16,833 nt of DNA from Porogramme epimiltina (lineage: Eukaryota; Basidiomycota; Agaricomycetes; Polyporales; Polyporaceae). A program made the translations under genes and the position numbers. Below the pieces are notes generated by a model. It made no database searches, was not told the DNA's origin, and saw nothing but the letters and a program-made list of their open reading frames with translations. Position 1 is the first letter of the stretch. Each line of letters starts with the position of its first letter. Below are positions 1 to 8,026 of the stretch, piece by piece. The stretch is taken from the NCBI GenBank assembly GCA_900155495.1, contig FTLJ01000906.1, positions 1 through 16,833 of the forward strand, read 5' to 3'.

Positions 1-67
1 TGTATAAAAGAGACCCCCTCCCCGCCGTGAACACGCCCCCTCATGCCCCCTCCGCCACGCCGTGCAG

Positions 68-2274
68 ATATTCCAGAAGGTGGAGGAGGAGAGCGCACGG
101 CGCGCGCACGAGCAGCAGCTCGAGGAGGCGCGCTCCTCGCGGCCCACGACCGCGTCGTGCTCGCCCCCGCGCCCCACGGCGTCGCCCCTGCCCCCCGCCG
201 CGCCCGTTGCGGTCTCCGTCGCGCGCGACCCTGCACGCGACCGCCGCCGGGGGAGCATCTCCGTCTCCCGCTTCGGCCAGGTGTGTGTTCTTCCTCCCCC
301 TCGCGTTTTGCCTGTTTTTTTCCTCTGCTCTTTCTCTGTCTCTCTGCACATACACCCCCTTCTCCCCTTCGTCTCCTCCTGCTGTCACTTTCGTCGGCGT
401 GTACTCCCATTCCACGCACGGCGTCACCTGTCGAGCTGCGACGGGCGGGGGGGGGGCACATGTGCCGGCATCCCCCAAGTCGGCCCTCTACGTCCCGTCC
501 TCCCGCTGCGGCGCCTGCGCCGCTGCCACTGTCCACCGTCCATTGTCCCTCTCCGTACGTCAGGCAGCAGCAGGGACCGGAGACGCGCCATTTGTGCGGG
601 CACCGGGGGGGAGGGGTGACAGCAGCCCCCATTTGCTCCCTCCCCCCTCCACCTCCACATCTCTCACCCCCCATTCCCCCTGCCCAACCCCCCGGGCGCG
701 TCGCCGCGCGCCTGTTGCGGCTCCCCATCCGTGTTCGCGTGTTCGTTGCGTTCGCCGCCCGTCCCCGCCTCGCCCAGACGCGTCGCAGGGCCCGCGAGGG
801 GGGTCGCGGGGCGGGGCAGCGGGACTGCCTCCCGCGCACTGCCCCTTTGGGTGATGCACCCGCCGTCCGGGCTTCCCTCCCCCTCGTTGTTGTTGGTGTT
901 GGCGGTCGTCAGCGGGAGGCGGTTGGCGGGGAGGGTCGGGAGACGCGCGTGTTCGTGTGGGTGTTCGGGCGCCTGCTCGGCCCTCGACGCGGTGCAGGGC
1001 GCCCTGGGCGGGTGTATTTGTCCCCCTCTCCTCCCCGTTGGTGCTCCCCCGGGCGAGGAGGGAGGGGCGTCGGGCCTCTGCGAGGGCGGTGGAGGCTCAG
1101 TCCCTTCCGCCCGGGGAGCCAGCACGGGCGCGAGCACGCGCCCCCGCCCCGGCCCTCCGCGCGGTGGGCTCGGCAAGCGTGTGCGGGCGTGCCTGGCGCG
1201 GGGTGCTGCCACAGCCATCGAAGCTTCCGTGGCGCGCCCCTCCCCCCCTCCCCCATCAACGCCCGCGACTTGTGCATTGCGCGGTGCGATTGTGCCTGCC
1301 TGTCTGCCTGCCTCGCTCGCCCACGAGACGAGACGAGAAACGGGAGAGGGGGCCAGGCACGCGGTGCACTGCGGCCCCGAGAGCTGGCGCCTGCTCCCGC
1401 TCTTGTCTGCGTTTCTGCTCTCGTGTTGTCCTTTGCGTGGCCCTCCCGCGATACCGGCGTCGTGCTGATCTCCTCCCCTCTCTCCCCCTCCCCTCACCCG
1501 CACCCGTAACTGCAGGCGACGGACCTCTCGACGGGCACGTACGACCACCCGGGCGACCTGCCCTCGCGCCAGAACTCGGTCATCATCAACGCGGGCTCGA
1601 CCGGCGCGTTCTACCAGGCGCAGAAGTACGCGGGGAGCGCGGACTCGTTCGCCTCGGACGCGTCCGGCGCCGAGCACGGCGGCGCCCATTTGCGCCCCCA
1701 CGCCCATGCGCACCCGCACCCGCATGCAGACGACGAGGAGCAGGTGACGCAGATGGAGACGATCGCGGGGCGCGTGTCGCTCGGGAAGGCGGTGGGGCGC
1801 ACGATCGCGCGGCGGCTCTCGCGCGCGCGCACGCGCTCGCGCGACGTGCTCGCCGTCGTCCCCAGCGGGCTCGTCATCGGCGTGTCCGTCACCGAGGCGA
1901 CCGTCGAGGCCGAGCACGGGCTCGACGCAGATGCAGAGAAGGGGCTGATGGCAGGAGCGGTGGGGGAGCACGGGGAGGGCGCGCTGCCGCGGACGCCGCT
2001 CGGGACGGCGTTCGTGTACGCGGAGGCGTCGCTCGGCGCGAAGGAGGGCTCGCGCTCGCGCCGCTCGACGGTGAGCATGCCGAACGCGCCGCCGGGCATC
2101 GCGCTCGCCGCGGAGGCGCGCGAGAAGGAGGAGCGGGAAAGGGAGAGGGAGCGGGGGGAGCGGCAGGGCGAGAAGCGGTCCGCGCCGGCGACGTGGGTGT
2201 CGAAGGCGCGCGACATCACGCGCATGCTCAAGCGGAGAAGCATGGCGGTCCTCCCGCAGAACGCGGCGTCATAG
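68..2274 (+). CDS. 3' part of an intron-containing gene; Ser/Arg/Ala-rich, probably disordered protein of unknown function (5' partial)
   Basis: I do not recognise this protein. Two exons join cleanly: 68-280 (71 codons) and 1516-2274 (252 codons plus TAG), both phase 0, giving ...VSRFGQ|ATDLSTG.... Position 67 ends a TGCAG acceptor with no ATG in this frame nearby, so bases 1-67 are read as the end of an upstream intron and the N-terminus is off-window. A second in-frame acceptor at 76 (TTCCAG) is possible. Visible features are a charged helical start (VEEESARRAHEQQLEEA), a Pro/Ser-rich stretch, a His-rich patch (HAHAHPHPHAD, about 1700-1731), a Glu/Arg-rich run (about 2116-2180) and a basic C-terminus. 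Three basophilic kinase-type motifs (RRGS, RRST, KRRS) occur. There is no membrane segment or catalytic signature. Third codon positions are almost all G or C, unlike the F-box-like genes downstream. Coding status of 1516-2274 is fairly firm; the exon junction is an inference. Confidence 0.6.
281..1515 (+). other. Putative 1235-bp intron, pyrimidine-rich
   Basis: The donor is CAG|GTGTGTG at 281. The acceptor is a long C/T tract followed by GTAAC (possible branch site) and TGCAG at 1511-1515. Both flanking exons are in phase 0, and frame 1 has a stop at 1507-1509 just before the acceptor. The interval is C/T-dominated with short satellites such as TGCC-type repeats near 1291-1315. Its open frames encode only Pro/Arg/Ala-rich strings, as expected for GC-rich non-coding DNA. 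At over 1.2 kb it is far longer than usual basidiomycete introns of about 50-100 bp, so one or more small unrecognised exons inside it remain possible. Confidence 0.45.
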
Positions 2275-2439
2275 TCGTGCGTGCCGGAGGTCTCGTCGTC
2301 GTTCGTCCGTCTGTTCGTGCTTTGGGTCCCCTCCCCCCGCGTCGCTTCGCTCTGTTTCTCGTCCGCTTCCTCCACCGCACCGCACCCCACACGCCGCGCG
2401 CCCACGCGTGCATACGCCCAAAACATGGCCCGCGGCCGT

Positions 2440-2484
2440 CCCCCCCCCCCCCCCCCCCCGCCCCCCCCCCCCCCCCCCCCCCNN
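2440..2484. repeat. Poly-C tract (20 + 22 C) ending in two undetermined bases
   Basis: Twenty C (2440-2459), one G, then twenty-two C (2461-2482) are followed by NN (2483-2484) and more C-rich sequence. On the minus strand this is a long poly-G run able to form G-quadruplexes. The N positions show that the assembly was uncertain here, so the true length is unknown. Confidence 0.9.
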
Positions 2485-3258
2485 GCGCCCGCCCCCCCCC
2501 CGCCCCGACCGTGCTCCACGTCCACGCACCCCGCCCCGCCCCGCGCTCCGTCGTCCGTCCTGCTCGTCGCTTTGCTGTACATGCTCCCGCTGCTCCGTCT
2601 CGCCGTGCTCCACTCATAGACTTTCCTTCGCGTCCTTCCCCGCCTCTGCTCCCTGCTCCTTGCTCCCTGCCCCTTCCGTCGCGCAAGGCTCGCGGCCTCC
2701 TGCTCCCACCTGCTCTGCTCATCCCTTCCCTTCAAGCTCCCTTCCCATCCCTGCTCTCCGCTGCCGCCGCCGCTTCTGCGCCTGCGCCTGCTCGGCTGCA
2801 CCAGAGCGCGCGCGATGCGATGCCGCCGCCCCCACCCCGACCCCGATTCCCGATCCCCGATTCCGAATTCTGCCACATTCGCACCCGCGGTCCGCGTCCC
2901 ATCGCATCGCAGGTGCCCGCTTGGGCTTTAGGTTTCCACGGTTCCGCGTCGCGCCCCATCCCGTCCCCTTCTCCCTCCTCCTCCGCCCCCACCTCCCAAT
3001 TTTCCACTTCACGCTCTGCCCCCGTTCAAGGTTTTCCACGTTCGCGTACCCAAGGTCCCAAGTTCTCAGTCCCAGCCCACAAGCACTAAGTTTCGTTATA
3101 CGCCGCCCGCATCGCATAGTCCCGTTCCCCCATCTCGCACCGCACGTGTATATTCATTCGCCTCTCCCTGCCCCTGCTCCCGCCGTGCCTCATGCGCGCG
3201 CGCGCGCTCCATCACGCACTTTCCCATCATCGAGTACCGTATCATATCATATATCGCC

Positions 3259-3284
3259 CAACACAACACAACGCAACGCAACGC
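3259..3284. repeat. Pentanucleotide microsatellite (CAACA/CAACG)5
   Basis: Five consecutive units are present, two CAACA followed by three CAACG plus a trailing C. It lies in non-coding sequence directly after an AT-rich ATCAT/ATAT stretch and before a T run. Confidence 0.85.
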
Positions 3285-3421
3285 ATCTTTTTTTGCTTCA
3301 CCGCTTCGCTCGCCCAGCCCCCCCCCGTCTGTCGTCTGCCGTGTGCACGCACGCCCGGCCGATTCTGCTCTGCGCAGTAAGCACTAAAGCTAAACTTGCG
3401 CAGCGTGTGCGCTACTGTTAG

Positions 3422-5416
3422 ATGCTGGTGATCCATCACCCTTCCTGGGAGCGTCGAACATCGACCGCGCTCCGTGTGCAGCCCGAGGGCCGTCTCGCCC
3501 CCCTAAGTAGGCCTCTGCCGCCACCGCTAGCAGGAAAGCCCGACGCTAGAACGCGCGCCGGGTGCGCACCCACGTACGCACACGCGCGATCCGTGCACAC
3601 TGCTCACTACACAGCGCGCGCCGGTGTCGACAAGACAAGGCGCGGTGGGCCCCGGCGGGTCTCAGTCTTCAAACGCAGCAGCGAGCGGCGCCCGCCGGTG
3701 TCTTGTTGCGACGCCGGCGCGCGCCCGCGCGCTGCGGCTGCGCCTGCTCCTCTCTGCGCCTGAGCGACTATCGCCGGCGGCGGGTCGGCCGCGCGCACGC
3801 GCGCCTTGTCGAGTGAGACGTCTGCGAAGATCTAAGTAGGAGCTCGCGAGGACGCAGCAGATGGTCGCGCAGGCGCGGACGCGGTATTGCCTCGATACGG
3901 GCCCGTGGTGGCTAGTCCTGGCGCGGTCGTTGCCGCTCTTGCGACGAGTGGCGAGCACCTGCACGACCGCGACCGCGACGTCGCGCGGGTGTTTTCTGGG
4001 AGGGTCTGAACGTCGGCGGTGCCACAGGAATGATTAGGGCGGGGTCCACGGTGCGTCGTATCGCCGCGCGTGGACCGCCGACGCGCTCGTGCGGAGTCGT
4101 ACGTGGTCGTCAGGCCATGCCGATTGTGCATGGTTGTGTCGTCATCGTCGCCATTTTGAGACGGACCATCCGCGAAGCATACGCTTGTCTAAAAACTCCA
4201 AAGCGTCTGCGGTATATCTATTGCGACATCCGCTGCTGTACATAGACTCGTATCGCGTTCGTCCGTCCGGTTTTTAGCAGCGATATGTCGTTCCGGCCAT
4301 TATTCATTGGCTGCACGAGAGTCTCGCGCCGGGATAGTCTGCATGTCCGAGTTTCGAGACGAAAAGGGCGACCAGGTTCCTTCTGATATGACTAGGACGA
4401 TCATACAATCCATAGCAGCGTATCATCGTATCAAGTCTAACATCTGAGGCGCACGTTAATACCGACCAAACAAAATAGAAGGGGAATGGGCCTCACAAAT
4501 GTACAGCACGACTCGAGACGGGTGTACCGTTCCTTCGGAGTCGGAACCCATGCCCTCAATGTTCCAAGTCTCTGTGCCCTAACTTCTCAACGCCGTATGT
4601 GCACCTCACAGGATACCGGCGTCGACGGTTCGCCACGCATAAGTGCGCGGGCCTTATCGACGGTGGCACCGTCCCGCGCCACAGTCGTCCTTTTCCTCCC
4701 CTCCCCTCCGCCGGTCCACCCTACGCACTTCCATCTCTCTTCAAACCTTGCGTAAACCTGTGATAGAAGACGGCTATTAGCTCGTTGAGCGGGGGGGGGT
4801 TCTTGAAATGAAGCTTCCGTGTCCGTCTGAGCAGGGAAGCGTGTTAAGCGAGGGGTTTCGGGACGGTATAGAGGGGAGAGTAGGAGAGGGAATAGAGGAA
4901 GGGGGGAGACGAGCGAGGCACACCGAACGACTCACTTTATGTGGGGATCTACACGGTTGCGGTCAAGCTCGCCGATAGGTTTTTCATAAGCAGGAGCATC
5001 TGGAACGTCTCTCCAGTCATGAGTGAGTTACATAAGACCAGAATATATTGCACTCACTGCCTAGTGGTACGCAGAAGAGTACAGTTTGGCGACCAAGGGT
5101 ACGACGAGTCGCCGGTCCAGTGTGCGCATTCCCTCTCGCCGCTTCTGGCTCAGTCGAAACATTATGATGTGCATATACGCACTTGCCGGGCTGAACTCCA
5201 CGGTGAAGTTAATAAGCACGCTGCGGGTGTGGTGGTAGCGGGGGAACAGACTCGTGGGCGCTTCGTGAGCCTTGCCGAGAATCAGGGACTCAGGAAACTC
5301 GGGGCGTTCACCTTGGCGTGTCCTTCCTTGCCTTGGCTCAGACTCCCAGGTACCCCTGATTCAGCCACGGGCTAACCTCTGCTGCGCATTTTCTACACAC
5401 ACCTCTCTCCAGCTCT
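3422..5416. other. About 2 kb intergenic stretch, no supported gene
   Basis: The first part (3422 to about 4100) is GC-rich with Arg/Ala/Pro-rich shadow frames. After about 4130 composition falls toward that of the F-box-like genes. A short inverted repeat GGTGAT-CC-ATCACC sits at 3427-3440. A purine-rich tract with GGAGAG/GGGAATAGAGG-type words covers about 4868-4918. One frame is open from 4941 to 5375, with its first ATG at 5019, but it has no recognisable protein character. I searched for decayed copies of the downstream F-box-like genes and saw none. Confidence 0.5.
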
Positions 5417-5434
5417 GCACCAATCATTACAATC
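5417..5434 (+). promoter_or_regulatory. Start-proximal motif shared by copies 1 and 2
   Basis: The 18-mer GCACCAATCATTACAATC recurs with two transitions at 7999-8016 in front of copy 2 (consensus GCAYCAATCATTAYAATC). It lies 16 bases before the ATG of copy 1, so it is probably in the 5' UTR or core promoter. Regulatory function is inferred only from its survival while surrounding sequence diverged; it could simply be duplication residue. Confidence 0.4.
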
Positions 5435-5450
5435 ACCCCCACAGCGCAAC

Positions 5451-7287
5451 ATGGCATCCGAAAGCGAAAGGACCGCATTGGAACGAGCATGGTCTTCCTA
5501 CGACATCGTAGTGCTCATTCTTGAAACCATGGCCCCGGGACCATGCCTCGAACCGCCTTTAATATACCCCTACGATCAAGATGTGTGGACAGGTCGAAGG
5601 CGCCGGAACAGGGCTGCTCTGGCAAGCGTTGCCCGTGTCTGTAGGGCCGTGTCAAGTGTTGCTCTAGACATTCTATGGAGACATATGGAAAGCATCCTCT
5701 CCCTCATCGACATTGTCCCATCATGCTATAAGTTCGAGGAAGACTTATTCACTCCGGATATCGACCCGAAGAAGCTCGTGAGTTCTTGCCTGGTGGTACG
5801 CGAAAAGGCCCCAAAATACTCACCGGTGATTTGAACGCGCGGACGTCCTGTAGAAATTCATTCGGGCCCCCGACGAGCGGGAGCTACGTTCTCTGCGTAC
5901 CTACGCGACAAGGATACGAGAGCTGGACCTCCCACGTAACCGCCACGAATATCCCGCTATCGATATGCTGTTACATTGGTTGACCCCGTACCTCCCCATT
6001 CGACCGCGACTGTGCAAGTTAAGCTGGTACTTCGACGGGGTCACTTATGATATGCCACCGATGGCAGCGTCGGGGCTCGTGAACTCGGGGAACTTGCGTC
6101 ACTTTACGCTCGACCTTCAAGGTCCCCCGGACCTCACAGATTCAGCGACCATAAGAGATATTTACCCCATCTTAACAGACCTTCAAAGCTTCAGCTTGAG
6201 GACAGCTTTATCTTATGAAGCGAGGGCAACACCCCCACCTTTCATCGATGACGAGTCCCTCATATGGCGCCTCCCCCAACTCCAATCCCTCGAGCTCAGT
6301 GCCAGGTTCACCGTAACTCGCTCCATACTGGTTTCGCTGTCCGAGCTTTCTCTCCAGTCCCTCACACTGGTCCAGTTTTTCACATCAGTAACGACGCCAT
6401 CTCCGCGACTTCATTTTCAAACCCTTCGAAATCTGTCTCTCACAGGCGCGGCATCAGGCATCGCGGATATCATGCAGTCCATCTGTATCCCCAACGCCAC
6501 AAGTCTCTTTCTCAGTATCGGCATCTTGGACAATACAAGGAATTCGACATTGGTGCCCAGAACCACCTTCCACTCCATTTACTCCACGTTCCCAGCCTCT
6601 TTACGCCGTGTCCATATCCAAATACAGTCTAGAAAATACGAAGCTGACGAGACGTTCTGGCTGGGACCAAATGCGATCAATTTCGACGACTTTGTACGAC
6701 CCCTCCAGTCCCTCCACGGTCTCCGGGAGATCACACTCCGTGTACGGCTCATATGTCCCGCTTACGAGTTCATGAGGTTGTGCAACGACAATCTCAAGTC
6801 TCTCATACCGTTGTGGCCCGAACTCGTGCTCTTCGAATACCACATGCATAATAATTACTCAACAGGGACGTCAGTTCAACAGTGTCACCCAACCCTCGAT
6901 ACGATCTTCGCGTTTGCGCGCGCCCATCCCCGCCTCCTCCACCTCGAGCTTCCGCGCGTGCTCGCAGATCGCCCTCCATGTGGGCTCGACGGCATACCGC
7001 CACAACTTGAGGACACATCCCCGCCTCTCGAGGGACACGGGTTGCTGTGGTTCAAAGTCGGCTGGCCTATGGACCCTTCCAACTGTGGCGCCCCGCTCGA
7101 GCATACCATGCTGGCCATAGATAGGGCGTTTCCTCAAGTGCTCAAGGAGATTCAGCGCCGCCGCGCCTTAAACCCATATTCTATACTGAGCTACTTCGAG
7201 AAGCAGTTTGTCGGGTTACACGTTAAAGAGGACGCCCATGGAGAGGAACGGCGGCAAAGGGACGAGCAACCATCGCGTGTAGGGTAA
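5451..7287 (+). CDS. F-box-like/leucine-rich-repeat protein, paralogue 1 (586 aa, one intron)
   Basis: Exons 5451-5777 (109 aa) and 5854-7287 (477 aa plus stop) join in phase 0 as ...DPKKL|KFIRAPDERELRSL.... The ATG at 5451 has a good context (CGCAACATGG) and aligns with copy 3. Residues about 17-90 (DIVVLILETMAPGP, then ALASVARVCRAVSSVALDILW) resemble the degenerate F-box of agaricomycete proteins. After the intron comes RTYATRIRELDLP, then leucine-rich repeats spread over about 130-480. Blocks shared by all three copies are INFDDFV (384-390), TIFAFARAHPRLLHL (459-473), HGLLWFKVGWP (504-514) and AIDRAFP (530-536). No signal peptide or membrane segment is seen. Known family role: the F-box binds Skp1 in an SCF ubiquitin ligase and the repeats recruit the substrate; here this is inference. 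The C-terminus has a short charged tail absent from copies 2 and 3. The F-box match is weak at the Pro-rich insert (residues 30-45). Confidence 0.85.
5778..5853 (+). other. Intron of F-box-like paralogue 1 (76 bp)
   Basis: The boundaries are GTGAGTTCTTG at the donor and CCTGTAG at the acceptor, phase 0. The position and donor are the same as in copies 2 and 3. Unlike those copies, read-through hits an in-frame TGA at 5832-5834. Splicing restores the frame that continues to 7287 and gives RIRELDLP, which matches the paralogues. Confidence 0.85.
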
Positions 7288-7361
7288 ATCCATTGTAGGT
7301 TCTTGCGGCATGGTACATGTTGAGTGTACGATCAAGTCGAAGAAGAGCGACCGCCGATGTG

Positions 7362-7402
7362 TTTTAGTGCATACATATTCAAGGAGAGGGAATAGATTAG
7401 AC
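7362..7402 (+). repeat. 3'-flank block shared by copies 1 and 3
   Basis: Starting with TTTTAGTG and ending with AGATTAGAC about 33 bases on, this 41-base segment aligns without gaps to 15652-15692. Shared words include TTTTAGTG, CATA, AAGGA and TAGATTAGAC. It lies 75 bases after the stop of copy 1, in the likely 3' UTR or just beyond. It supports a duplication unit that included 3' flanking DNA. Confidence 0.55.
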
Positions 7403-7811
7403 TGCGTACGCGCGCGTGTCCTCCCTGCTCGGGTCTCGCCGCCGTGCATGAGCGTGTGCTACGGGTGCAGTGCCGTAGTCGGCTTTGGGAGGCAACGTGT
7501 GCGCTTGGATATTCGAGCTTTCTGGCCACGACGCCCCCCAGAGCCACCGAATCCCCGCGCGTGCGCCCCATCCCGACACCGCCCCGGGGTATGATTTGTC
7601 CCATACTGTGGCCTGATGTGCATGCGCCGGACCCTCCCCTCATCTGGCCCATGTGACGCGCGTGAGGTGCATACATGGACTTGACAAGCCTAGAGCTAGG
7701 ATTGATGATCGTCAATACGCTACAACGGACATGGTGGTGGAGGACTGGAGGATCGAGGGAAGGGGTGGGCGCTACGTGATGGGTCTCGCCCTTTTCTGCT
7801 CGTCGAAGATT

Positions 7812-7830
7812 AGATCTGAGATTAGCGAGA
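7812..7830 (+). promoter_or_regulatory. Upstream motif shared by copies 2 and 3
   Basis: AGATCTGAGATTAGCGAGA here and AGATCTGAGATTGGCGAGA at 13483-13501 differ at one base in 19. The motif lies 196 bases before the copy 2 ATG and 256 before the copy 3 ATG. About 70 bases to its left also align loosely between the two loci. It may be a regulatory element or a remnant of the duplicated promoter. Confidence 0.4.
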
Positions 7831-7998
7831 GTGGTGTTGTCAAATGCGCATGTGCCACGTGTCTTTGTCCACTTCGTTGTTCCCTTACGACTCGCCGGTG
7901 AACGTCCTGCGCATGTGTGAGTGTATGCATTATCGCTCGACAATGCCCGTGGATCTTGGGCTGACTGTTATATGCTTCAGATACCACTGTACAAATTT

Positions 7999-8016
7999 GC
8001 ATCAATCATTATAATC
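7999..8016 (+). promoter_or_regulatory. Start-proximal motif shared by copies 1 and 2 (copy 2 instance)
   Basis: GCATCAATCATTATAATC differs from the copy 1 instance at 5417-5434 by two C/T transitions. It ends 10 bases before the first in-frame ATG (8027) and 52 before the second (8069). If the motif sits at a similar distance from the transcription start in both genes, the 8027 ATG would be within the transcript. Confidence 0.4.
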
Positions 8017-8026
8017 TAACGACCGG

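Larger units (their letters stand above)
2275..3421. other. Pyrimidine-rich intergenic/3' flank without a recognisable gene
   Basis: This follows the TAG of the left gene. The plus strand is strongly C/T-biased throughout and all reading frames give low-complexity Pro/Ser/Arg strings. It contains two poly-C runs next to two N positions, CCGATTC-type imperfect repeats around 2838-2866, an ATCAT-type AT stretch near 3238-3254 and a CAACR pentanucleotide array. It may include the 3' UTR of the left gene, but I see no convincing poly(A) signal. Confidence 0.5.
7288..7998. other. Intergenic spacer between copies 1 and 2
   Basis: About 0.7 kb containing the 3' block shared with copy 3 (7362-7402) and the upstream motif shared with copy 3 (7812-7830). 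A minus-strand frame is open across 7332-7943 but begins without an ATG, has no recognisable domain and overlaps these shared non-coding blocks, so I do not call it a gene. Confidence 0.5.

Noticed and set aside
1..10. TATAAAAG at the left edge as a promoter TATA box
   Set aside because: It lies just before a splice acceptor leading into an exon that has no ATG in frame nearby, so it most likely sits in an intron.
43..1509. A 488-codon plus-strand frame across the left end
   Set aside because: It is Pro/Arg/Ser low-complexity, out of frame with the recognisable exon 68-280, and open only because the DNA is GC-rich and pyrimidine-rich. It is better explained as intron.
1611..2876. Long minus-strand frame opposite the left gene, running through poly-G and the N positions
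   Set aside because: It is the antisense shadow of the exon 1516-2274; the remainder is poly-Gly and Arg-rich noise.
957..3089. 710-codon plus-strand frame and the 337-codon frame 2408-3421
   Set aside because: Both run through poly-Pro tracts and N bases in C-rich DNA and show no protein-like composition.
7332..7943. 203-codon minus-strand frame between copies 1 and 2, sharing LANLRSxLR with a minus-strand frame at 13414-13647
   Set aside because: The peptide match is the reverse translation of the shared 19-mer and its loosely aligned flank. The frame has no ATG at its start and the similarity does not extend at protein level.
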